Of a DNA stretch of 64,000 nucleotides, positions 1 to 7,626 are shown in pieces (the stretch's first letter is position 1; the number at the start of each line of letters is the position of its first letter). The position numbers and the translations under genes were made by a program. The DNA is taken from the NCBI RefSeq assembly GCF_000620065.1, contig NZ_JHVI01000011.1, positions 1 to 64,000 of the forward strand, read 5' to 3'. The notes under the pieces are model-generated. The model did not search any database. It saw nothing but the letters and a program-made list of their open reading frames with translations, and was not told the origin of the DNA. The stretch comes from Meiothermus cerbereus DSM 11376. GTDB lineage: Bacteria; Deinococcota; Deinococci; Deinococcales; Thermaceae.

Positions 1-22
1 CATCGGCGTATAGGTGTTGGTT

Positions 23-1240
23 AACTCAAAACTTGCACCTCTTGCATAGCCTGCATAAACCTGCTTTTCCTCTCACTTCATCCGGCGGTGGGTGCCAGAG
101 GCCTAGGGCATGAAGTTCCCCCAGTGCCGCCTGAGCTACAAGTCCGGGCAAGAGAAGGCGCAGGGACTCCCTGGCCGCCTCCCGCCAGGTCAGCCCCTCT
201 CCCTCCTGCTCCATCCGCACCCAGTGCGCCAGCAGGTAGGCGAGAAAGCAAAGCACCAGGAAACGATGCACCCCTAAGGGGGTTCTCTGGCCGAATTGCC
301 CCAAAGAAAACTCGCTTTTCATGGCCTTGAAGAAATGCTCGATGCTGAACCTCCGCCTGCCCCACAGGAGCACCGTCCTTCCGCTGGCGGGAAAGGTGGC
401 CACCACATACCGCCATTCCCATTTCCCCTTGGGCAGAGGGTAGCGGTACCAACTGACCCAGACCGGAAAGGCCAGACCCCGTAGGTAAACCTTGCTCCCC
501 TGCCGTCTGAGGTTCAGGAGGCGCTGACCCTCCCGCGTCCTCCGATCCCGCCGCATCCCCACCACCGCCTCCAGGCCCATCCCCTGCACCCCCGTGAGGA
601 AGCAGAGGGTGCCGAAGGCGGCGTCGGCCACCACCCGAATACGAAAGGCCTTCCGCATCCAGGGGGGCAGGGCCGCGAGAAGCCGCAGGGCCAGGAGGGA
701 AAGGCTCTTCTCGCCTTTACCTCGCCAGAGGCGATAGACCCAGGGCACCCGAAGGTCACCGTAGACCAGGTAAAGCACCACCAGATGCAGGCCCCACTTG
801 CCGTGGAAAAAGGAGAGCGGCAGGAGGGGAAAGGTGCCTTGCTTCTCCAGGGTGACCAGGTCCAGGACCACCAAGAGCCTGGGCTTGGGGCCTCGTCTTC
901 TCCTAGCCAGGTGCAGGGTTTTTTCAGCTTCCTGCCTAGCCAGGCGGATGAGGGCGCGGGTGGGCCAGGGGTAGCTATTCAGGAAGCGGGAGAGGGCGGA
1001 GGGGGACTTGGTCTGGCTGTGCTGGGGCCTGGCCTTGCCATGGCCTTGGAGGAGCAGGAAGAGCAGGGCTTTGAGGGAATCCCGCAGGTGGGGGCTTGGC
1101 AGGAGGGCCAGGATGGCTGAGAGTAGGGACTGGGCTGCTGTGTGCATAGCACCCGTCATCAGACGGGAAACCAGCAGCCCCTTTCAAGTGGTCCCGGTGC
1201 ATAAGGAATCCCCAGGGCGCATAACTGCAAGTTTTGAGTT
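23..1240 (-). mobile_element. IS4-family-like insertion sequence
   Basis: A 1218-bp unit bounded by a perfect 15-bp terminal inverted repeat: AACTCAAAACTTGCA at 23-37 and its reverse complement at 1226-1240. The repeat match stops exactly at these points. It contains one transposase gene that nearly fills it, and the gene's stop codon lies inside the left repeat. The right end sits inside a membrane protein gene, which is cut off there. Comparing the 22 bases left of the element with the bases right of it shows no clear target-site duplication, so the left flank may have been rearranged or the duplication may be degenerate. Assignment to IS4 rests on the transposase signature, not on a database hit. 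Confidence 0.85.
26..1159 (-). CDS. IS4-type DDE transposase
   Basis: This 377-residue protein cuts and joins the ends of the surrounding insertion sequence. A DDE triad can be placed at D100 (VVLDLVTLE), D179 (RVVADAAFG) and E274 (FSIEHFFKAMK). The last acidic residue sits in an R-x3-E-x6-K arrangement (R270, E274, K281), which is the signature of IS4-type enzymes. The protein is full length with no frameshift, so the element may still be active. The start may be the ATG at 1159 or the next Met five residues on. The reading frame ends within the left terminal repeat, as is common for compact elements. The C-terminus is cysteine-rich over its last ten residues. Identification as a transposase is firm; the exact IS group is inferred. 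Confidence 0.85.
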   Translation of the reverse strand: MTGAMHTAAQSLLSAILALLPSPHLRDSLKALLFLLLQGHGKARPQHSQTKSPSALSRFLNSYPWPTRALIRLARQEAEKTLHLARRRRGPKPRLLVVLDLVTLEKQGTFPLLPLSFFHGKWGLHLVVLYLVYGDLRVPWVYRLWRGKGEKSLSLLALRLLAALPPWMRKAFRIRVVADAAFGTLCFLTGVQGMGLEAVVGMRRDRRTREGQRLLNLRRQGSKVYLRGLAFPVWVSWYRYPLPKGKWEWRYVVATFPASGRTVLLWGRRRFSIEHFFKAMKSEFSLGQFGQRTPLGVHRFLVLCFLAYLLAHWVRMEQEGEGLTWREAARESLRLLLPGLVAQAALGELHALGLWHPPPDEVRGKAGLCRLCKRCKF

Positions 1241-1633
1241 GAGCAAGTTAAAGGCCATCAGAAAGACCATGGGAAACCACAAAGCGGCAGGTGTGATGCC
1301 GTCGCGCTGATGCAATTTGTAGGCGGCTTCGTAGTACAGGCTGACAATTTCATACACCGCGATCAGGCTCAGGGCCACCTGCCAGACCCAGCGAATGCTT
1401 TGGGGGTTGCGCCAGAGGTAAACTTCCAGGGCCAGGAACCCGCTGGCTATGGGTAGAAGTAGGTACTTGTCGGGAGGCGATAGTTTATCCGCCGCCACCG
1501 ACAGCCCCCAGGCGGCCAGGGCGGCCAGCGCCCCGAGCGGAAGCAACCACAAGGAGATGCGGATGCGCAGGGTCTCGAGGGGGTCGGCAACCTCGATGGT
1601 GCTGTATGGGTCGGGTGAATGTTGGGGTAGCAT
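1184..1633 (-). pseudogene. Multi-pass membrane protein truncated by the IS
   Basis: The frame starts at the ATG at 1633 with a GGAA box upstream. About 131 residues come from the host gene (1241-1633); the last 18 residues before the stop are encoded by the insertion sequence. The host part has a short soluble N-terminus (about 25 residues) followed by four or five hydrophobic segments, such as LWLLPLGALAALAAWGL and VALSLIAVYEIVSLYY, and ends within one. This arrangement resembles the N-terminal membrane sensor region of some diguanylate cyclases and other signalling proteins, but nothing downstream survives in the window to show that. The missing C-terminal part should lie to the left of the window. 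No function can be assigned. Confidence 0.6.
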
Positions 1634-1790
1634 ATGCTGTTTCCAGATACAGGCTCAGCCTGCTGTGGGTAGCTACAGCTTAGCAAAAGGGGTCTTAACG
1701 GAGCCTGAACGCCTCGAGCCGGCTGTTGTGAAGCCACACAGCGCCGGTACTCGACTTGGCGAACCTGTGAGCGCGAGCGGGTTTTTAGGT

Positions 1791-2813
1791 TCAGGGCCTC
1801 AGGTATTCGACCAGGTAATCGGCGCTGGCCCACCCGCTTTCCAGGGCCGCTTCTATTCGGGGCCCACCGCACCAGTCACCGCAAAACACCAGGTTTTCTT
1901 GCGCCAGATAGGGCCAGGGATGGGTCTGGGTAGGGAGGGCGTAGTGCCAGCGGTGCGCCATGGCGGTACGGCACTGCCCAATCCAGTCACCGAAGAGTTC
2001 CTGGGCCGCCTCGATGATTTGTCGGAGGGCCTCGTCGGGGTCTAGCTCGAGGTGGGCCTGGCTCCACTCGGGCGAAGCGTGCAGAACCAGCACCGCTGGC
2101 TCTGGCGCGGCCCGCTTGGTGTGGTCGAGGGCGGCCCAGGCCAGCACCGGATGTTCGATTTCCAGCCCCACCCAGTCCAGGTAGGGCAGCTGACGGGGAA
2201 CCAGGATGGCGGCCCAGCAGGGCGCATAACGCACGGCCTGTAAAGCCATCTGCACCTCGGGTTTGAGCTGCCCCTGGGTCAGTTTGAGGGCCTGGGGTGC
2301 TGGCATGTTGAGCACCAGGGCCCGCCCCGAGCGGGTTGAACCATCCTCGAGCGTCACCGTCCAGCCATCAGTGGCTTTTTGCACCCCCGTTACCAGGGCC
2401 TCGACTTCCAGCGGCAGTGGTTGGTCGTAGGCTTCCCACCCCTGCAAAAAAACCTTGCCCAGGGTGCTCATGCCATCCGGGCAGATATAGCGTGGGTGGC
2501 CGGGCCTGTGTGCTTTGATGCCGTTGGGTTTCAAAACTGGAAAACCCTGGCTCCATTCCCGCACCAGGCCATGCTGAACCAGGTCGGGGAGCAGGATGCG
2601 CAAGGGGGCGTTTTTTGCTGTGAAATACTGGGCGCCGTGGTCAATGGGCACAACCCTGCCGTCTAGCTCGAGCCTACGGGTGGCTGCCCGTCCTGCTACC
2701 CCGCGGGACTTTTCCAAAATATGCACAGTGTGGCCGGCTCGAGCCAGGTCCCGTGCAGCGGCCAGCCCGGCCAGCCCGGCGCCCACCACCAACACATCGG
2801 GGATGCCTGTCAT
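1791..2813 (-). CDS. FAD-dependent amine-oxidase-like oxidoreductase
   Basis: A 340-residue flavoprotein. The N-terminus carries the dinucleotide-binding GxGxxG motif (VVGAGLAGLAAARDL, glycines 11, 13 and 16) followed by an acidic residue ending the second strand (HILEKSRG), and an arginine-rich GRAATRR segment. The C-terminal motif NLVFCGDWCGGPRIEAALESG is the second FAD-contact region seen in monoamine-oxidase/renalase-like proteins. The length fits the small renalase-like bacterial proteins, which have no established substrate. It stands alone between the IS-damaged gene and rnhB. No ribosome binding site or leaderless box is obvious before the ATG. Flavoprotein status is strong; the substrate is unknown. 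Confidence 0.8.
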   Translation of the reverse strand: MTGIPDVLVVGAGLAGLAAARDLARAGHTVHILEKSRGVAGRAATRRLELDGRVVPIDHGAQYFTAKNAPLRILLPDLVQHGLVREWSQGFPVLKPNGIKAHRPGHPRYICPDGMSTLGKVFLQGWEAYDQPLPLEVEALVTGVQKATDGWTVTLEDGSTRSGRALVLNMPAPQALKLTQGQLKPEVQMALQAVRYAPCWAAILVPRQLPYLDWVGLEIEHPVLAWAALDHTKRAAPEPAVLVLHASPEWSQAHLELDPDEALRQIIEAAQELFGDWIGQCRTAMAHRWHYALPTQTHPWPYLAQENLVFCGDWCGGPRIEAALESGWASADYLVEYLRP

Positions 2814-3010
2814 ACCAACCCCAGCCCAGGCGCTTTGCCCTGCTCAGGCCAAAGTTGGCCGGATGTGAACACATCTTCTGCCGCTGCTTCAGAAGAGCGC
2901 CGCAAAAAGCAAAACGAATTTAACGGGTTGCCGGTCATTCTAATTTCAAGAATCGGGCCTGGGGGTTTTTTCGTCAATCTGCCGGTGGTTCTGGTAGGCT
3001 TTGGCTCGAG

Positions 3011-3658
3011 ATGCCCGCGCTGGAGTCCGACTGGTGGAGCATGGGCCTGCGGGTGGCCGGTGTGGACGAGGCTGGCCGAGGCGCGCTGGCCGGGCCGGTG
3101 GTGGCTGCAGCCGTCATTCTGCCGCCCCCGGAAGAGCCAACCCAGTACCCTTTCCAGGACTCCAAAACCCTTAGCGCCAGGCTGCGCGACCAGCTGGCCG
3201 ACCAGATTCAGGCCGTGGCCCTGGCCTGGGGGGTGGGCTGGGCCGGGGTGGCCGAAATAGATCGCCTCGGCATTCTCAAGGCCACCCACCTGGCCGCCGG
3301 GCGGGCTCTGGCGCAGCTGGCCGTACCTGCAGAAGCCCTGCTCACCGATTATTTGCGCCTGGAGCGGGAGTGGCGGCAATATCTGCACAATAACCCACCC
3401 CGGCCCGACTCGCCCGGCCTGCTTCGCTGCCCGCCTAAGGCCGACCAGAACAGCCCCACCGTAGCGGCGGCCAGCATTCTGGCAAAGGTGGCGCGGGATC
3501 GCTACATGGAAGGGCTCGAGCAGCGGTATCCAGGGTATGGCTTTGCCCAGCACAAAGGCTACGGCACCGCACGCCACCTGCAGGCCCTGGACGAGCTTGG
3601 TCCCTGTGAGGAACACCGCCGCACTTTTGCCCCGGTAGCCCAGACAGGGCTTTTTTAG
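3011..3658 (+). CDS. rnhB: Ribonuclease HII
   Basis: This enzyme cleaves the RNA strand of RNA-DNA hybrids and removes single ribonucleotides from DNA. The 215-residue protein shows the RNase HII signature VAGVDEAGRG with metal-binding D19 and E20, then D113 in LLTDYL, and the conserved block VAAASILAKVARDR with D163. The C-terminal YGFAQHKGYGTARH motif is also typical. The ATG at 3011 follows a TAGGCT box (2995-3000) by 10 nt, which suggests a transcript with almost no leader; a second in-frame ATG at 3041 lies just before the conserved core and cannot be excluded. The insertion around residues 117-140 (RLEREWRQYLHNNPP) is slightly longer than in most relatives. Confidence 0.95.
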   Translation: MPALESDWWSMGLRVAGVDEAGRGALAGPVVAAAVILPPPEEPTQYPFQDSKTLSARLRDQLADQIQAVALAWGVGWAGVAEIDRLGILKATHLAAGRALAQLAVPAEALLTDYLRLEREWRQYLHNNPPRPDSPGLLRCPPKADQNSPTVAAASILAKVARDRYMEGLEQRYPGYGFAQHKGYGTARHLQALDELGPCEEHRRTFAPVAQTGLF

Positions 3659-3720
3659 CTTTCTTTAAAGCAGGGCTGCTTGGGGACTGGGCAGAGGTAG
3701 AATGGCTCTTGGAGATAGCT

Positions 3721-4215
3721 ATGCGCACAAAACTATTCCTCGCCTTGCTGGTCGTATTGCTTTCCAGCTGTTTTCCTTCGCGCTCCAGCCTTACGGTGGG
3801 GCTGCGCTTTGGTTTTGAGCTGAGCCCTATCATCACCCGCTTTGAACCTGACCGAGGGCGGGGCGCTAGTTACCGGGTGGGGGAGAGCGTTAGCTTTATC
3901 ATCAGCCTGACTCGAGCCGGCTATGTGGCCCTGGTGGGCCTAGACCCAGACGGGACAGCCTACGAGTTCGACCGGGTTTTTCTGAACCCCGGTACCCACG
4001 TGCTCTCGGGGCCGCCGGGGTTCCGCTATGAGTTGCGCCCGCCCCTGGGCATGCAGCGCGTGCGGGCCATCTATACCGATACCCCGTACCCTTCTGGCTT
4101 TGTTATCCGGGGTACTTATGGCCTTGAACGTTGGGATCAGCAGATCTCCATCTACCTTGAGCGCTCGGGCTCGAGGGTCCGTGATGTGGCCGAGACCTAC
4201 CTTTACATTCATTAG
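3721..4215 (+). CDS. DUF4384 lipoprotein
   Basis: A predicted outer-surface or periplasmic lipoprotein. The start at 3721 is chosen because GGAG at 3711-3714 lies six bases upstream and the N-terminus is then a proper type II signal peptide: MRTKLFLALLVVLLSSC, with the lipobox cysteine at residue 17. An earlier in-frame TTG at 3709 overlaps the GGAG box and is unlikely. The remainder (YRVGESVSFIISLTRAGYVALVGLDPDGTAYEF) matches the beta-rich DUF4384 fold, which is often found in bacterial lipoproteins of unknown role. A TAGAAT box at 3700-3705 is a plausible -10 element. The gene is followed at once by the 125-bp repeat. Confidence 0.75.
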   Translation: MRTKLFLALLVVLLSSCFPSRSSLTVGLRFGFELSPIITRFEPDRGRGASYRVGESVSFIISLTRAGYVALVGLDPDGTAYEFDRVFLNPGTHVLSGPPGFRYELRPPLGMQRVRAIYTDTPYPSGFVIRGTYGLERWDQQISIYLERSGSRVRDVAETYLYIH

Positions 4216-4224
4216 CAGATTTTA

Positions 4225-4349
4225 TACCAGATTCGGTTAGTTCGTCACCGAACGGTGACGAACTAACCCGACCGAAGGGAGTGCTCTAGGATTCAAAAAG
4301 ATAGCCTCTTAGCGCTTTTTGTTTGAAGATTATCTTTTTGAATCCGGTA
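4225..4349 (+). repeat. 125-bp mobile-looking repeat, copy A
   Basis: This 125-bp unit is identical base for base to the copies at 17738-17862 (inverted) and 47283-47407 (same orientation). Each copy is flanked on both sides by TTA, here at 4222-4224 and 4350-4352. Its ends form an imperfect 10-bp terminal inverted repeat, TACC(A/G)GATTC. Inside are two hairpins: a 16-bp stem (GGTTAGTTCGTCACCG, 2-nt loop, then its complement) and a second hairpin with 15-bp arms (GGATTCAAAAAGATA and its complement). It encodes no credible protein. The structure fits a miniature inverted-repeat transposable element; no autonomous partner is visible in the window. Confidence 0.9.
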
Positions 4350-4507
4350 TTAGCCCTCTGTGTGGGCCGGGGAGCTACAGGCCACCCCGCCTTCCCTCCC
4401 AAAATCTCGATAGCCGGGGCACTCACACGGGTCTGGTCTTACTGCAATGCTTTGGCTAGGCCGGGTATGGTATCGCCGGTTACTACGGAACAGTCGTTAA
4501 ATTGCGC
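4350..4507. other. Intergenic region upstream of qor
   Basis: Between the repeat and the qor promoter box there are about 160 bases. They hold no credible open frame and no strong -35 element; I see nothing else in them. Confidence 0.5.
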
Positions 4508-4513
4508 TAAGCT
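4508..4513 (+). promoter_or_regulatory. Leaderless -10 box of qor
   Basis: TAAGCT lies 6 nt before the second in-frame ATG (4520), the spacing expected for a leaderless transcript. This favours 4520 over the ATG at 4514 as the start. Confidence 0.5.
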
Positions 4514-4519
4514 ATGCCC

Positions 4520-5482
4520 ATGAAAGCCATTCGCGTTCACCAACCCGGCGGCCTCGAGGCTTTGCAACTGGAAGAAATCCCCATCCCCACCCCGGGCGAA
4601 GGCCAGGCCCTGGTGCGGCTTCAGGCCATCGGGGTCAACTTTATCGACACCTACAAGCGCTCCGGCCTGTACAGCGTACCCACCCCTTTCATAGTAGGCG
4701 AAGAAGGGGCCGGTCTCGTCGAGGCTGTGGGGCCGGGGGTAACCAGCGTGAAGCCCGGTGACCAGGTGGTGTACTCCAATGTGCAGGGCAGTTATGCCGA
4801 ATACGCTGTAGTACCGGCTGACAAACTGGTGCTCATACCTGCAGGGCTAGACCCCAAAATCGCAGTAGCCGCGATGCTCCAGGGCATGACCGCCCACTAC
4901 CTGGCCTACAGCACCTACCCCCTCAAAGCCGGGGAAACCTGCATTGTGCACGCCGGGGCGGGTGGGGTGGGGTTGCTCTTAATCCAGATGGCCAAGATGA
5001 TTGGGGCCACCGTCATTACCACCGCCTCCACCGAGGAAAAGCGAGCCCTGGCTAAGGAGGCCGGCGCAGATTATGCGCTACCCTACGAGGGCTTCGACCA
5101 GAAAGCCCGTGAAATTACCGGCGGTAAGGGGGTAGACGTGGTCTACGACGGGGTGGGGCAGGCCACCTGGGAAGGCAGCCTCAATAGCCTGCGGATTCGT
5201 GGGATGCTGGCCCTATACGGGCAGAGCAGTGGGCCGGTGGCCCCCTTCAACCCCCAGGTGCTCAACCAAAAAGGCGGCCTTTACCTGACCCGGCCTTCCC
5301 TGTGGCACTACACCCAGACCCGCCAGGAACTGGAATGGCGGGCCGGGGACGTGATGCGCTGGGCGCTGGAGGGCAGGCTCAAAATTCGAATCGGAGCCGA
5401 GTTTCCCCTGGCCCAAGCCGCCCAGGCCCACAAGGCGCTACAGGGGCGCGAGACCACCGGCAAGGTGCTGCTGATTCCTTAG
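4520..5482 (+). CDS. qor: NADPH:quinone oxidoreductase
   Basis: A zinc-independent medium-chain dehydrogenase/reductase that transfers hydride from NADPH to quinones. The N-terminal catalytic fold shows NFIDTYKRSGLY and VGEEGAGLVEAVG, and the nucleotide-binding fold carries HAGAGGVGLLLIQMAK (glycine-rich loop) followed by TTASTEEKR, whose lysine/arginine residues favour NADP. The zinc-ligand cysteines of alcohol dehydrogenases are absent, as expected for Qor. The 320-residue length is normal. There is no Shine-Dalgarno sequence; a leaderless box supports the start at 4520. The gene converges on the TRAP operon, and the stop codons of the two genes interlock within four bases at 5479-5482. Confidence 0.9.
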   Translation: MKAIRVHQPGGLEALQLEEIPIPTPGEGQALVRLQAIGVNFIDTYKRSGLYSVPTPFIVGEEGAGLVEAVGPGVTSVKPGDQVVYSNVQGSYAEYAVVPADKLVLIPAGLDPKIAVAAMLQGMTAHYLAYSTYPLKAGETCIVHAGAGGVGLLLIQMAKMIGATVITTASTEEKRALAKEAGADYALPYEGFDQKAREITGGKGVDVVYDGVGQATWEGSLNSLRIRGMLALYGQSSGPVAPFNPQVLNQKGGLYLTRPSLWHYTQTRQELEWRAGDVMRWALEGRLKIRIGAEFPLAQAAQAHKALQGRETTGKVLLIP

Positions 5483-6903
5483 CCGCCGGGCGTGCCCCTT
5501 AGCGAGGGCAGCCAGCTACTCAGGCTGGGGAATGCAATTACGGCAATAAGCACCAGTATCTGCACGATGATAAAGGGAACGACTCCCCGGTACATGTCGG
5601 TGGTTTTGACCTCCGGCGGGGCCACCCCGCGCAGGTAGAACAGGGCAAAGCCAAACGGCGGGGTCAGGAAGCTGGTCTGGAGGTTCATGGCCAGGATGAT
5701 GCCAAACCAGAGCAGCTTGCCCTGCACAAAGGCCTCGGTAGAGAGGTCGTAGTTGCCGGCCATCTGCATGGCCTCGGCCTGGGCGCGCCAGATGGCCTCC
5801 GCCGCCGGGAGCACCAGCGGCACGATGATGAAGGCAATCTCGAAGAAGTCGATAAAAAAGCCCAATACAAATACCAGAATCATCACAAAGGCGATAAATC
5901 CTACTTCGCCGCCCGGCAGGCCTACCAGGATATCTTTGACCAGCTTGTCGCCCTCGAGGCCCCGAAAAATCAGACTAAACGCGGTCGCGCCAATGAGGAT
6001 GAAAATCACCATGCTGGTAAAGCGGGCCGTCTCCACCACCGCATCGCGGAAAACTTTCCAGGTCAGGCGGCGGTATAAGGCCGCCATGATGAGCGCCGCC
6101 AGCGAGCCCACCGCCCCTGCCTCGGTAGGGGTAGCGATGCCAAAAAAGATGCTTCCCAGCACGAACAAGATCAGCAAGACCGGCGGCACCAGTGCAACAA
6201 TAGCCCTCCGCCCCAGCTCCCAGCCCCTGTAAGGCCGGGCCTCAAGGGGCAGGGCAGGGGCCATTTTGGGCCGCACCAGGGCCACCAGGGCCACCAGCAA
6301 AACCAGACCCCCCGAAAGCATCAGGCCTGGTATTAGGGCGCCCAGGAACAGATCACCCACGCTCACACCCAGCTGGTCGCCCAGCACCACCAGCACAATG
6401 CTGGGCGGGATAATCTGGCCCAGGGTTCCCGAGGCGGCAATCACTCCGGTAGCCAGGGGTTTGCTATAGCCGTACTTGAGCATCACCGGTAGCGAGATCA
6501 GGCCCATGGCCACCACCGTAGCGGCCACGACCCCGGTGGTGGCCGCCAGCAGTGTGCCCACCAGTACTACGGCTATGGCTACGCCGCCCCGTACCGGGCC
6601 AAAAAGCTGCCCTACTGTGTCCAGGAGTTGTTCGGCCAGTTTCGATTTTTCCAGAACAAGCCCCAGAAAAATGAAATAGGGAATGGCCAGCAGGGTGTAG
6701 TTGGACATGATGCCAAAGATGCGCTGGGGTAGGCTGCCCACAAAGCGTAGGTCAAACTCCCCGATGCTAATTCCTATGGCTCCAAAGATGAGGGCGACCC
6801 CCCCCAGGGCAAAGGCTACGGGGTATCCGGTAAAGATGAGCACCAGGGCCCCCAGGAACATCGCGCCGCCCAGAAGCTCAACGCCACCACCTTGTAACAA
6901 CAT
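5479..6903 (-). CDS. dctM: TRAP transporter large permease (DctM type)
   Basis: The large membrane subunit of a tripartite ATP-independent periplasmic transporter, which uses an ion gradient to import organic acids captured by a binding protein. The 474 residues form about 12-13 hydrophobic segments. Family motifs visible include the N-terminal IPYFIFLGLVLEKSKLAEQLL, LVGTLLAATTGVVAATVV and SGTLGQIIPPSIVLVVLGDQ, and the C-terminal LQTSFLTPPFGFALFYLRG. These details place it in the mannitol/chloroaromatic-compound subgroup of TRAP permeases. It follows the small permease gene with no gap (stop 6904-6906, start 6903), so the two are surely co-transcribed and translationally coupled. Confidence 0.92.
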   Translation of the reverse strand: MLLQGGGVELLGGAMFLGALVLIFTGYPVAFALGGVALIFGAIGISIGEFDLRFVGSLPQRIFGIMSNYTLLAIPYFIFLGLVLEKSKLAEQLLDTVGQLFGPVRGGVAIAVVLVGTLLAATTGVVAATVVAMGLISLPVMLKYGYSKPLATGVIAASGTLGQIIPPSIVLVVLGDQLGVSVGDLFLGALIPGLMLSGGLVLLVALVALVRPKMAPALPLEARPYRGWELGRRAIVALVPPVLLILFVLGSIFFGIATPTEAGAVGSLAALIMAALYRRLTWKVFRDAVVETARFTSMVIFILIGATAFSLIFRGLEGDKLVKDILVGLPGGEVGFIAFVMILVFVLGFFIDFFEIAFIIVPLVLPAAEAIWRAQAEAMQMAGNYDLSTEAFVQGKLLWFGIILAMNLQTSFLTPPFGFALFYLRGVAPPEVKTTDMYRGVVPFIIVQILVLIAVIAFPSLSSWLPSLRGTPGG

Positions 6904-7461
6904 TTAGGCAACCTCCCCTCTGGCCTCGTGCGGGAGGCGGGGCAGCACACCTCGTAAAAAGGCAAGGTTCTTGATGAACTCGGAAAACCCTTGCAGGGCC
7001 AGCAAAATAAATGCAGGCAACAGCATCAATTTAAGCGGCCAGCGGGGTAGTCCTCCCGCGTCAGAAGAGACCTCCCGCACCTGCACCGAGAAGGCCACCA
7101 AGGGCAGTGACACATAAAAAAGGATCAGCGCGAAAGGAACCAGAAACAGAATAGAGCCCAGCATGTTAACCCAAGCCCGACCCCGCTCACCCAGGCGGGC
7201 ATAGACCACATCTACCCGAATGTGGCCGTCGTGTTTGAGCACATAACCCACCATCAGCAAAAAGATTAACGAAAAAATATACCACTGGAGCTCGAAGTAA
7301 GTGTTGGAGGCCAAGCGGGTTCCTATGCTTTTGTCCAGACTCCGCCCAATGGCGTTGAAGGCCCCAATCGCCACCATCGGCACCACCAGCCACAACACAA
7401 TCCGGCCCACCCATTCGTTGACCGAGTCTATTAGACTGGATATTGCCAGCAACACCCTCAC
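6904..7461 (-). CDS. dctQ: TRAP transporter small permease (DctQ type)
   Basis: The small membrane subunit of the TRAP transporter, which docks with the large permease. The 185-residue protein has four hydrophobic segments, including VLWLVVPMVAIGAFNAIGR, YIFSLIFLLMVGYVLKHDGH and SILFLVPFALILFYVSLPL. The conserved pattern of an aromatic-rich second segment (FELQWYIFS) followed by HDGHIRVDV is typical of DctQ proteins. The start is a GTG at 7461 preceded by AGGAGGTG. It lies between the binding-protein gene and dctM in the expected order dctP-dctQ-dctM. Confidence 0.9.
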   Translation of the reverse strand: MRVLLAISSLIDSVNEWVGRIVLWLVVPMVAIGAFNAIGRSLDKSIGTRLASNTYFELQWYIFSLIFLLMVGYVLKHDGHIRVDVVYARLGERGRAWVNMLGSILFLVPFALILFYVSLPLVAFSVQVREVSSDAGGLPRWPLKLMLLPAFILLALQGFSEFIKNLAFLRGVLPRLPHEARGEVA

Positions 7462-7581
7462 CTAAGCACCTCCTGAAAGGCAACCCAACCGTTTGCGCGA
7501 CACAGCTCTGATGCTCCAAAATTGACTCGGTCTATCCTAACCACCCCATTCCATGGCGTCAATGACCCCTAAACGAGAGCC

Positions 7582-7599
7582 CCCACCTTCGGGGGTGGG
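7582..7599 (-). terminator. Hairpin between dctP and dctQ
   Basis: CCCACC and GGTGGG form a 6-bp GC stem around a TTCGGG loop in the 165-bp gap between the binding-protein and permease genes. There is no strong U-tract, so it may act as a partial terminator or mRNA stabiliser that raises binding-protein over permease levels, a common need in such operons. The role is inferred. Confidence 0.4.
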
Positions 7600-7626
7600 A
7601 GCCTCCGGGTATAGCCAGTTCAGCCA

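Noticed and set aside
4323-4523. Short frame beginning inside repeat copy A
   Set aside because: Its first ten residues are repeat-encoded from a TTG and also occur before thiP; the rest is unlike protein and crosses the qor promoter box.
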